A DNA stretch of 64,000 nucleotides from Ardenticatenaceae bacterium (lineage in GTDB: Bacteria > Chloroflexota > Anaerolineae > Promineifilales > Promineifilaceae): assembly GCA_020634315.1 (NCBI GenBank), contig JACKBV010000002.1, positions 270,039 to 334,038 of the forward strand. The letters are read 5' to 3'. Shown here in pieces: positions 11,061 to 19,173 of the stretch. The notes under the pieces are model-generated. The model was not told the DNA's origin. It searched no databases and saw nothing but the letters and a program-made list of their open reading frames with translations. Made by a program: the position numbers and the translations under genes. Each line of letters opens with the position of its first letter. Positions within the stretch are counted from its first letter, which is position 1.

Positions 11061-14000
11061 ATGAGTATGGAAAAAGCCCTCTCACACCTGTTATACGCCG
11101 CCGGGGATTTTGTTGCTCTCATCCAGCCCGACGGCCATATCCTGGAAATCAACGAATCAGGTCGTTATCTACTCGGTCTGTTCGATGAAGAACAACCAGT
11201 TACCAATCTGGCTGATCTCATATCAACCCTTGTCGGCGCAGACACGATAGCAGAAGCCATTGCTGCTGCCACAGAAAGCGGGAAATGGCAGGGCGAAGCC
11301 ATATTGGCAAATCCTGAAGGGTTGGAAGTTCCCACCGCTCTCACCATCGTCGCCGCACCAGAGGAGTACGAAACGGCCGTTTTCGGTGTGATCGCCAATG
11401 ACATCACGGAAAAGAAGTGGGTGGAATCTTCCTTGAGCGAAAGCGAAATGCGTTTTCGCGGCGCATTTGAAAACACCGCCGCAGGGATGGCCCTTGTCAG
11501 CAGAGACGGCCGTTTCCTCCAGATAAACCAGCCCTTCTGTAAAGACACACAGTTCAGTGCGGCCGAACTAATGAACATGACCATCGGCGACATCATCCAC
11601 CCCGATGACATGGCTAAAAATGCACTAACCTTGCAAAATTTACAACAGGGTCAAATCAACACCCTGCGCGAAGAAATTCGCTACCACACCAAAAACGGCG
11701 AAAGCCGTTGGGCAGCCATCAACGCCAGCAACATTTACGATGTTCAGAACCAACTTATCTACTACCTCATGCAAATGCAGGACATCACCGACCGCAAAAA
11801 CATTGAGGATGAACTGCGTGCCTCCCAAGACATGCTGCAAACCGTCATGGACAACATCCCTCAATCCATCTTCTGGAAAGACAGAAACTCCGTCTACCTG
11901 GGATGCAACCGTAACTTTGCTCGTGGTGCAGGCCTCGCTCGACCTCAAGATATTGTTGGCAAAACAGATTACGATTTGCCCTGGACAAAAGAAGAAGCAG
12001 AAGCATACCGGGCGACCGACCGACGCATCATGGAAGCCAATGCGCCGGAACTACACATCATTGAAACACAGTTACAAGCCGATGGAAAACAAGTTTGGGT
12101 AGACACAAACAAAAGCCCGCTGCACAATGCAAATGGAAATGTAGTCGGCATTCTTGGCACATTTGAAGACATCAGCGAACGTCGTCAACTCGAGGAACAA
12201 ACAAACATTCGCCTGGAAATCAGCCAGACATTAGCCGATGCGCAAACAGAAACAGAAATCCTCGACACAATCATTCAAAAAGGCAATCTGCATCCACAAG
12301 CAGGCATCGCCATCTTCCTGCGTGAAATGACCCTGGGCAGCAATGATTTTGTTGTCACAAGAATGGACACTTACGACAGCAAATTAAACCCACTGCCGCT
12401 AAATACGCGCTTCTCCCAGCACGACATGCCAGAATTGTTGTCGCCAGAACAAGGGTTCACAACAGCAAACATCATGACAGACATGCGTGCCAGCAAAATG
12501 ACACAACGCATCGCCAAACGGGCCAAAGCAAAAGGGTGGTATACCTTCCCGCTCATGGCTGGCGGCGAATGGCTGGGCATGCTGATGGTTTTGCGAGACA
12601 GCGAAGGCACTTTTGAAGAACCCATTCTAGCCAGCTATCAATTTTTATCTGAACAAGGGGCAACTGCCCTGCGCTCCATGCGCCTATTTAAAGAGACACA
12701 GCAATCGCTAGAACGCCGCAGCCGTGAGGTAACATTATCCACACAAGTTGCCCAAGAAATCGCTGGGGCCGCTGACCTCAATGAATTGTACTATCGCGTT
12801 GTGACGCAAGTACAAGAGCAGTTTGGCTACTATCACACACAACTACTTCGCTATGACCCCGCACTAGACACGGTTGCTCTCGTTTATGGGTACGGCGAAG
12901 TTGGCGAGAAGATGCTCAACCTGCACCACTCCATGCCGATGGGCGTTGGCTTGATCGGAACGGCCGCTGCCTCAGGCAGATCCATCTTGCGCCCCGAAGT
13001 AGCCAACGATAAAGATTGGCAAGCCAACACCCTCCTCCCCCAAACAAAAGGTGAATTAGCCGTGCCCATCAAACTCGGCGGAGAGGTATTAGGCGTGCTA
13101 GATGTGCAAAGCGACATTGTCAATGCCTTAAACGAAACAGACCAACTCTTGCTAGAAGGTTTGTGCGGGCAGATTGCCGTAGCCATCGAAAGCACACGTT
13201 TGCGTCAAGAAATGGAGTCCAACCTACGCGAACTGACAACACTACAGCAATACATGAGTCGCGAAGGATGGCAAACTTACAAAGCCAGGAAAAGCAAAAC
13301 AATTGGCTATATTTTCGACCAGGCTGGCGTACAAACAATCACTCCGAAAAATGGCGCACCACAACACGCCGACAATGGGAATCCATCATCTCTGATAGGG
13401 GATGATATGCGCCAGACAGCGCTGCGCATTCGCGGACAGAAAATCGGCACATTAGCCATTGTCGATGATCCGGAACAACCGCTAACTCCCGAAGACCAGG
13501 CGTTTCTCACTTCCATATCAGAGCAGGTAGCAGAAGCACTGGAAGCGGCACGATTGTTTGAACAGACCCAAGATTCATTGGCAGAACAAGAGCGTCTTAC
13601 CTCCGAGTTGGAAACAGTGGCCCAAGTGAGTACGGCCGCATCCACCATTCTCGAAGTGGATGCATTACTCCAGGCCGTTGTTGACCTGGCAAAAAGCAGC
13701 TTTAACTTGTACCATGCCCACATTTACTTGGTGAGCGACAATGAAAACCGACTCGTCTTAAAAGCAGGGGCTGGTAACGTCGGACGCTTAATGGCGTTGG
13801 AAGGGCGAGAAATCGACCTTGAGACAGAATCTCTGGTGGCTCGCGCCGCGCGTACACGGCAGGGCGTCATCGAAAATGATGTGCAAAAGGCCCCGGACTT
13901 CTTGCCGCACCCCTTGTTACCGCACACGCGTTCTGAAATGGTTGTTCCCATGATCGTCGGTAACAAACTGGTTGGCATCCTTGACCTGCAATCGAGTGAA

Positions 14001-14843
14001 ATTGGTTATTTCACAGAAGAAGACATGAAAATTCAAAGGACATTGGCCTCCCAGGTTGCCGTTGCTACAGAAAACGCCAAATTGTACGCGGAGCAGGTCG
14101 ATATTTCCTCGCAGTTACGGCAGGTCGATCAGCTAAAATCCGAGTTCCTGGCAAGTATGAGCCATGAGTTGCGGACACCGCTCAACTCCATCATCGGGTT
14201 TGCGGACGTGCTGCTCGAAGGGTTGGACGGTGACCTGAACGCACGCATGGAAGAAGACGTGCGACTCATTCGTGATAGTGGTGCTCATTTGCGCGAGCTG
14301 ATTGGTGACATTCTCGACATGTCCAAGATTGAAGCCGGGCGCATGGAATTGCGCTACGAAATGATCAATATGCGGCAAATGGCACAAGATATTATGGCAA
14401 CGGCCAATCCGTTGGCACAAGAAAAGAGTTTGAGCTTGCAGTTGGAGTTGACCGACGATGTGAATACAGTCGAAGCGGATCGGACGCGTATTCGCCAAGT
14501 TTTGTGGAATATCATGGGTAATGCCATCAAGTTTACGGAGAAAGGGAGCGTCACACTTGCCATGGAAGTGGAGAAAGATGAGCTGCTCGTCGCCATTCGA
14601 GACACCGGTATCGGCATTAAGCCAGAGGATGTTTCAATTGTCTTTGAGCAATTCCGGCAAATTGATGGCAGTCTCAATCGTCGCGCCGGGGGTACCGGGT
14701 TAGGTATGCCCATTACGAAAAAGCTTGTAGAATTACATGGTGGTAGAATTTGGATTGAAAGTATTGTAGGTGTTGGCAGCACATTCTGGTTTACGATCCC
14801 GTTGGCACGCAATACAAAACCGGTGACAACACCTCTTGCTTAA
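11061..14843 (+). CDS. PAS/GAF sensor histidine kinase
   Basis: From ATG 11061 the protein has 1260 residues; GGAG at 11051-11054 supports this start, though in-frame ATGs exist back to 11040. Order: three PAS domains (about 11070-12190), four GAF-type modules (12200-14090, the third being the REGW type), HisKA and HATPase_c. The H-box SHELRTPLNSIIGF carries the phospho-accepting His1035. The N-box NIMGNAIKF, G1 box DTGIGI and G2 box GGTGLGM are intact, so it should be an active kinase. There are no membrane helices. It is the only kinase in this five-gene block and probably phosphorylates the receiver protein encoded at 14975. The regulated process is not evident from the sequence. Confidence 0.93.
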   Translation: MSMEKALSHLLYAAGDFVALIQPDGHILEINESGRYLLGLFDEEQPVTNLADLISTLVGADTIAEAIAAATESGKWQGEAILANPEGLEVPTALTIVAAPEEYETAVFGVIANDITEKKWVESSLSESEMRFRGAFENTAAGMALVSRDGRFLQINQPFCKDTQFSAAELMNMTIGDIIHPDDMAKNALTLQNLQQGQINTLREEIRYHTKNGESRWAAINASNIYDVQNQLIYYLMQMQDITDRKNIEDELRASQDMLQTVMDNIPQSIFWKDRNSVYLGCNRNFARGAGLARPQDIVGKTDYDLPWTKEEAEAYRATDRRIMEANAPELHIIETQLQADGKQVWVDTNKSPLHNANGNVVGILGTFEDISERRQLEEQTNIRLEISQTLADAQTETEILDTIIQKGNLHPQAGIAIFLREMTLGSNDFVVTRMDTYDSKLNPLPLNTRFSQHDMPELLSPEQGFTTANIMTDMRASKMTQRIAKRAKAKGWYTFPLMAGGEWLGMLMVLRDSEGTFEEPILASYQFLSEQGATALRSMRLFKETQQSLERRSREVTLSTQVAQEIAGAADLNELYYRVVTQVQEQFGYYHTQLLRYDPALDTVALVYGYGEVGEKMLNLHHSMPMGVGLIGTAAASGRSILRPEVANDKDWQANTLLPQTKGELAVPIKLGGEVLGVLDVQSDIVNALNETDQLLLEGLCGQIAVAIESTRLRQEMESNLRELTTLQQYMSREGWQTYKARKSKTIGYIFDQAGVQTITPKNGAPQHADNGNPSSLIGDDMRQTALRIRGQKIGTLAIVDDPEQPLTPEDQAFLTSISEQVAEALEAARLFEQTQDSLAEQERLTSELETVAQVSTAASTILEVDALLQAVVDLAKSSFNLYHAHIYLVSDNENRLVLKAGAGNVGRLMALEGREIDLETESLVARAARTRQGVIENDVQKAPDFLPHPLLPHTRSEMVVPMIVGNKLVGILDLQSSEIGYFTEEDMKIQRTLASQVAVATENAKLYAEQVDISSQLRQVDQLKSEFLASMSHELRTPLNSIIGFADVLLEGLDGDLNARMEEDVRLIRDSGAHLRELIGDILDMSKIEAGRMELRYEMINMRQMAQDIMATANPLAQEKSLSLQLELTDDVNTVEADRTRIRQVLWNIMGNAIKFTEKGSVTLAMEVEKDELLVAIRDTGIGIKPEDVSIVFEQFRQIDGSLNRRAGGTGLGMPITKKLVELHGGRIWIESIVGVGSTFWFTIPLARNTKPVTTPLA

Positions 14844-14974
14844 GAGTCGTATCAAGGATACGTAAAATATTTACCCTAAACGGCAAATAGCTGTTAAAAT
14901 GGTGAAAATTTATTATTAGTCCACAATTCAGTGTGGTCTTATTAATTTACATTATTTAGAAGGTGGGAAACACT

Positions 14975-15355
14975 ATGTCAGAACGCAAAAAAGTTCTTTG
15001 CGTTGAAGACAATGCGGTAAACATGATCCTTGTTGAGCGCATCGTCGAAGCCGAAGGCCATGAACTCATCAAAGCAGAGGATGGACCTGCTGCTTTGAAC
15101 ATACTCGAGGGTAACACGCCGGACATCATTTTGTTAGACATTAACTTGCCCGGAATTGATGGCCTGGAATTAGCCCGCCGGTTTAAGGCAAACCCCCGTT
15201 TGGCACCTGTCCCGCTTATCGCCACGACTGCACAGGTTTTGGTGGGTGATCGTGAACGATGCCTGGAAGCAGGGTGTGATGATTATTTGCCGAAGCCATT
15301 GGATATTCGCAAACTGCGGCAGGTGATGAGGCAGTATCTTGATAAAACGGAATAA
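14975..15355 (+). CDS. Single-domain response regulator (CheY-like)
   Basis: A 126-residue receiver domain with nothing attached. Acidic-pocket residues are present (VEDN near residue 11), Asp55 in LLDINLPG is the expected phosphorylation site, and the conserved Lys is in DDYLPKPLD. ATG 14975 is chosen because AAGGTGGG lies 7 bases before it; a GTG at 14963 falls inside that site. It closes the sensory block and is followed at once by a strong terminator. With no output domain it must act by protein contact or as a phosphorelay intermediate. It resembles the DivK/CheY-type receivers often paired with large hybrid-like kinases. Confidence 0.93.
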   Translation: MSERKKVLCVEDNAVNMILVERIVEAEGHELIKAEDGPAALNILEGNTPDIILLDINLPGIDGLELARRFKANPRLAPVPLIATTAQVLVGDRERCLEAGCDDYLPKPLDIRKLRQVMRQYLDKTE

Positions 15356-15359
15356 ATGA

Positions 15360-15384
15360 CAAAAGCCACCGTTGGTGGCTTTTG
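15360..15384. terminator. Bidirectional intrinsic terminator
   Basis: A perfect 11-bp stem (CAAAAGCCACC / GGTGGCTTTTG) with a three-base loop lies between two converging genes that end at 15355 and 15387. It is followed by TTTTA on the plus side and preceded by A-rich sequence, so it can work in both directions. Confidence 0.9.
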
Positions 15385-15386
15385 TT

Positions 15387-16562
15387 TTATGTTATTTCGT
15401 GCCCCACAATAACGGCCGTTTCCCCTCGCACAAACGTCAAAAATAAAATGCACTCCCCCTCCCCTTGCAAGCGGAGTTGACGGCGTAACTGCTCTGGCTC
15501 CAAGGCTGAACCACGCTTCTTGATTGTCACCTGTCCAATGCCGCGCTCACGTAAATAATGGCGCAGTCGCTTCAATTGAAACGGCAGCACATCTTCCACC
15601 GCAAAGCAGCGAGCAAATGGCGTTTCCTGGCAGGTGTCGGCTGTGAGGTAGGCAATATCGGCATCAATTTTTGTCGCATCCAAGTGTGTGGCTAAAGCTT
15701 CCACCAAATGGGCGCGAATCACCGCTTTATCTGGTTCATACAGATAAGCGCCCGGCGCAGAAAGAGGTATTGGTGCGGCAGGCAAATCGTCCGAGGTAAG
15801 GGTATGGGCATTTGGCAGCAATGTCGCCCGCCGCTGCACACCTGAGCGCAAATCACCAAACCAGAGTATGCCATCCTTCACTTCGCCCTGCACAGAGACA
15901 AATTCGACTTCGGCGTCATCGGGGATGTCTTCGTAGGCAATGCCAGGGCTGACTTTAACGGCCGTTTCCGGAACCCACGTGCGCCAGCGATGAATCCAAT
16001 GCAGCGGTGGCTGATAATCCTGCACCGAGCGCAAGCGGCGGCCATACTCGTCACGCCGCGCCGGGTCAAAAAACAGGCCATCAACCGGCAGCGGCGTCAA
16101 TTCCAGCAAATCTGCTTGCATCGGGTGAAAGCGTTCGGCATGCCCATAAACACGCACATTCTCCTGCGCCATGGCAACACGCACCGGGTCCCAATCGACG
16201 CCCGTCACCTCACCATGCGCAGCCAGCGCCAACGCGTCGCCGCCAATGCCACAGCCCAGGTCCGCCACATGGCGCACACCAGCATCGGCAAACCGTCGGG
16301 CGCGATAAACGGCGACTGTCTCGGAAGAAGCCTGCTCCAGAGCAGCACGCGTGAAAAACATCTGCGCGGCCCGGCTGAACTTTACCACCGCCTGTTGACG
16401 CAGCAGCACGGTTTCCAACACAGCCTGAGCATGGTCGGTTTGTTGGCGCAGTTGACTGGCAATTTGTAAATGGTTATCGGCGGTGATGGGAGTAACGGCC
16501 GTTTCCCGCAGCAAACGCTCACCCTCCGGCGACAATAAAAAATAAAGTTCATCCAACGTCAC
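15387..16562 (-). CDS. Class I SAM-dependent methyltransferase with THUMP-like C-terminus
   Basis: The protein has about 391 residues. The SAM-binding motif VADLGCGIGGDALALA and the acidic post-II motif VTGVDWDP mark a Rossmann-fold methyltransferase; LFFDPARRDEYGRR follows as the putative catalytic region. The C-terminal third (GIGQVTIKKRGSALEPEQLRR) fits the THUMP-like domain found with this methyltransferase family, which points to an RNA substrate, though this is not proven. GTG 16562 is preferred because it overlaps the stop of the upstream nuclease gene as GTGA, a classic coupling arrangement; longer in-frame starts (TTG 16586) exist. It forms a pair with the Cas4-like nuclease. Confidence 0.82.
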   Translation of the reverse strand: MTLDELYFLLSPEGERLLRETAVTPITADNHLQIASQLRQQTDHAQAVLETVLLRQQAVVKFSRAAQMFFTRAALEQASSETVAVYRARRFADAGVRHVADLGCGIGGDALALAAHGEVTGVDWDPVRVAMAQENVRVYGHAERFHPMQADLLELTPLPVDGLFFDPARRDEYGRRLRSVQDYQPPLHWIHRWRTWVPETAVKVSPGIAYEDIPDDAEVEFVSVQGEVKDGILWFGDLRSGVQRRATLLPNAHTLTSDDLPAAPIPLSAPGAYLYEPDKAVIRAHLVEALATHLDATKIDADIAYLTADTCQETPFARCFAVEDVLPFQLKRLRHYLRERGIGQVTIKKRGSALEPEQLRRQLRLQGEGECILFLTFVRGETAVIVGHEIT

Positions 16563-17362
16563 GGCAGTTCTGGCTCCAGTGCCCAATCTAGCAAAGCGGC
16601 TTCCTCGTCAGGATTGACAACGGGCTGACTGCCCGCATCCTGCCGCCCACATAACACGCGGTAAGCGCAATTTTGGCACGCCGACCAATCAGCAATCAGC
16701 GGCCAGGGTTCCTCTACATCCAAGGCCGTTATTTGCGCGACCAAAGCCGCCAGGTCTGCCCAATTTTGCGTATGCCAGGCCGTGTTGTAATGCAGCGTGC
16801 GCGGCGCATCCGGTTCGGTGACATACCAATAGGTGATGGCTATCTGCTCTGGCAGCAAGGCGTGCCCTGGCGGCAGCAGTGCCGCGCCGCCAGCAGCAAG
16901 CAGCGCCAGATAAAGCCGCGTTTGCCAATCCTGGCGCAATGTGGCTTCATCTTGTGCCTTACCGGTTTTCCAATCAAACAAATGGGCAAATGGCGTGCCA
17001 TCTTTTTCGCCAAGGATGAGCAGGTCGAAACGGCCGTTAAGCAAAGCCCCGTCCAAGGGCACAGTCAAGCTGATTTCGGTGAGGAAACGGCCGTGTGGCA
17101 GCGCCGCCTGGTAACGTTGAAACAACGACCACCAACGACGCACAGCATCATCGGCAATCGCGGCTGGAATAATTTCCAATCCCAGGAAATGGCGCTGCAA
17201 CAGTTGATGAAACTGCTGCCCCCGATCCAACAACGCCTGCGACGGCTCGGCTAGCGGCACAACAGGCCAGGGCAGCCGCTGCAAATAACGCAGTTGGAAC
17301 TGTCGCTGGCATGTCAAGAAGCTCACCAACTTGCCCCGGCTGAGCGAAAAGGATTCGTGCAT
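16559..17362 (-). CDS. Cas4/AddB-like PD-(D/E)XK nuclease with Fe-S cysteines
   Basis: The protein has about 267 residues from ATG 17362. Nuclease motifs are GRFDLLILG (motif II Asp), LFDWKTGKA (the D/E-X-K core) and QTRLYLALLA (motif IV Gln/Tyr). An N-terminal Cys in FLTCQRQF and a C-terminal CQNCAYRVLC cluster give the four cysteines expected for a [4Fe-4S] site as in Cas4 and AddB. An upstream ATG at 17407 is possible, but the added residues would be encoded by an intergenic inverted repeat. There is no CRISPR array or helicase in the window. It overlaps the methyltransferase start by four bases and sits 98 bases after the CHAT gene, so all may share a transcript. DNA end processing is the likely activity. 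Confidence 0.85.
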   Translation of the reverse strand: MHESFSLSRGKLVSFLTCQRQFQLRYLQRLPWPVVPLAEPSQALLDRGQQFHQLLQRHFLGLEIIPAAIADDAVRRWWSLFQRYQAALPHGRFLTEISLTVPLDGALLNGRFDLLILGEKDGTPFAHLFDWKTGKAQDEATLRQDWQTRLYLALLAAGGAALLPPGHALLPEQIAITYWYVTEPDAPRTLHYNTAWHTQNWADLAALVAQITALDVEEPWPLIADWSACQNCAYRVLCGRQDAGSQPVVNPDEEAALLDWALEPELP

Positions 17363-17371
17363 AATCGAAAA

Positions 17372-17451
17372 CCGGTGTTCGGTAGTCGGTGAACGGTAAT
17401 CAGTCATCGGTCATCCGTAATCAGGACAACCTACCGACTACCGATTACCGG
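17372..17451. repeat. Inverted repeat made of CGGTAGTCGG/ATTACCG units
   Basis: Two 19-bp arms (17372-17390 and 17433-17451) are complementary at 17 of 19 positions and enclose further degenerate GGTAATC/GGTCATC units. It sits between the CHAT and nuclease genes. A related ATTACCGATTAC word occurs at 60851-60862. It resembles dispersed intergenic short-unit repeats; mobility or RNA processing cannot be decided here. Confidence 0.6.
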
Positions 17452-17460
17452 CTTACCAAC

Positions 17461-19128
17461 CTAGGCCCACATGTTGCCGTCCGGCGCACGCGTAAACAAC
17501 ACAGGGATCGCCCAGAAAATGCTATCTTCATCATCGAAGCTGGCCCCGATACGCGCTTCCGTAATTGCTGTTTCCAACGGTTCGCCATCGGCTAAAAATT
17601 CGTAGAAGTCCTGCATAAACGGCCGTGCCATTTCCTCTGGTACAGCAAACTGCATCGCCACAACCGCTGGCATACCATCCCACACTAACCGTGGAGCTAC
17701 CCCCATAAACGCTTCCGCCTCTTTGCCGACAGCGGCTGTTTCACACGCACTCAGTACCACCAATTTGGTACTGGTACTGCGCGTCAACTTCAGCATGTCA
17801 GATGCATCCACAGGCTGTGCGTTGCCATTGTCATCTTGCAGCACAATCGCCCCTTCCCCATCCTCTTTCAACATGCCATGCCCCGTAAAGTGCAAAATAT
17901 GCGGATCATATTTGCGATACACACGGCGCAGTTCCCCCCGTGTCGCGTCAGGCAAAATTTTCACCTCGACACGGCCTGCTTCTGTCAGCTTTTTCAGCGC
18001 GTTTTCAATTAGCGCCGTTTCCGCCTTGACATCTAATGTATCCATGCCTGCTGGACTGGCCATAACCACCAAAACACGCACTTTTTGCGGCACACTAATA
18101 GACTTGGAGGAACGATCTGTCGGTGTGTAACGCACCACTGGTGTTTCCGTATTTAGTGCCAGATAATCGCGATCATCCAGGCAATATTCCCACGGTATTT
18201 GTTGCAATTGGGTTGCTTTCCGATCAATATGCAAGCGTACACGCAGTCCCTTTTTGCCTTTCTCTTGGGCGACACCTAAATTACGCGAAAATAATTTATC
18301 AATATCAGAAGGAAACAGGAATTTGTATAATGCTTTGCCAAATTCCTTGGCCTCATCCGCAGAGGCGATGAGGTCGCGCAAGTAAGCAGCAATGTCCTGG
18401 AAGTTTTGGTCATCCAGGGGTAATTTTTGCACAATACGCTGCGTCTGTAACCCCAGAGAATCGGCATTTACCTCATATGTCCCATCCCCACGATCCAGAC
18501 CGATATGAATATCAAAATCCGCATATTCGATGAGTTCATCCAGCTCAACATCAACATCGCCGTTAGCCTGGGATGATGCCTGTTGTGTGGTTGTCGTTGT
18601 GGACGATGTTCCTTGTGCGGGCAATGTAGTCTGTTGACCCATCGCAGCGGCGGCGGTGCGGAAGATGTCGAGTTTCAGGCCCGGCTTGGCCTGCTCAATG
18701 GCAGCAATCAGGTCGGCAAAACGGCCGTTTTCCATTGCATGATCTTGCAGCCGCCACACTCCCTCTTCCTTCAAAAAATCATTCGAGGAGAGGTCTGACC
18801 CTAATTCGATGGCGGATAGGCGCAAAGCCTGGCAGTTAAATTGCAAACGTTGGCACAGCGCCATAATCCCGTTCACATCAAAATTTTCCTTGATGATCAT
18901 GAACAGGTATGGGTAAAGCTGTAAATTGGGGCGAAAACGCTGCAACCAATCCAACAAACGGTCTGTCCGCCCCAGACGCCCCGATAGCAAAATCAATTCA
19001 CGCGCACGCGAACGTCTTTCGCTCGGCAAGTCTTCAACTTCAACGCCTAACTCAAAACAAACGTCAGCCAATTCATCATTGCTGAAATTTTGCGCTAACT
19101 GACTGTTTAAGCCTAACGGTTTATCCAT
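17461..19128 (-). CDS. EAD-containing CHAT caspase-like protease
   Basis: The protein has 555 residues. The N-terminus (about 1-170) shows two helical death-like effector-associated domains; the first carries LADVCFELGVEVEDLP and ends in LQRFRPN, typical of EAD modules. A Gln/Thr/Ser linker follows, then the CHAT domain. The catalytic dyad is visible: His417 in HFTGHG and Cys462 in LSACET. In known systems CHAT proteases are activated by partner recognition through EAD or similar domains and act in stress, defence or cell death. AGGAGG lies 5 bases before ATG 19128. The gene for the unrecognised 390-residue protein ends 45 bases upstream and may encode its partner or substrate. Confidence in the fold and active site is high; the pathway is inferred. 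Confidence 0.92.
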   Translation of the reverse strand: MDKPLGLNSQLAQNFSNDELADVCFELGVEVEDLPSERRSRARELILLSGRLGRTDRLLDWLQRFRPNLQLYPYLFMIIKENFDVNGIMALCQRLQFNCQALRLSAIELGSDLSSNDFLKEEGVWRLQDHAMENGRFADLIAAIEQAKPGLKLDIFRTAAAAMGQQTTLPAQGTSSTTTTTQQASSQANGDVDVELDELIEYADFDIHIGLDRGDGTYEVNADSLGLQTQRIVQKLPLDDQNFQDIAAYLRDLIASADEAKEFGKALYKFLFPSDIDKLFSRNLGVAQEKGKKGLRVRLHIDRKATQLQQIPWEYCLDDRDYLALNTETPVVRYTPTDRSSKSISVPQKVRVLVVMASPAGMDTLDVKAETALIENALKKLTEAGRVEVKILPDATRGELRRVYRKYDPHILHFTGHGMLKEDGEGAIVLQDDNGNAQPVDASDMLKLTRSTSTKLVVLSACETAAVGKEAEAFMGVAPRLVWDGMPAVVAMQFAVPEEMARPFMQDFYEFLADGEPLETAITEARIGASFDDEDSIFWAIPVLFTRAPDGNMWA

Positions 19129-19173
19129 TACAACCTCCTTTTGTCACGATGTTGGTATCGCTATAGATGCTAC

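Noticed and set aside
14848..14862. Six-base hairpin after the kinase gene
   Set aside because: Too short to call a terminator, and the response-regulator gene is likely co-transcribed.
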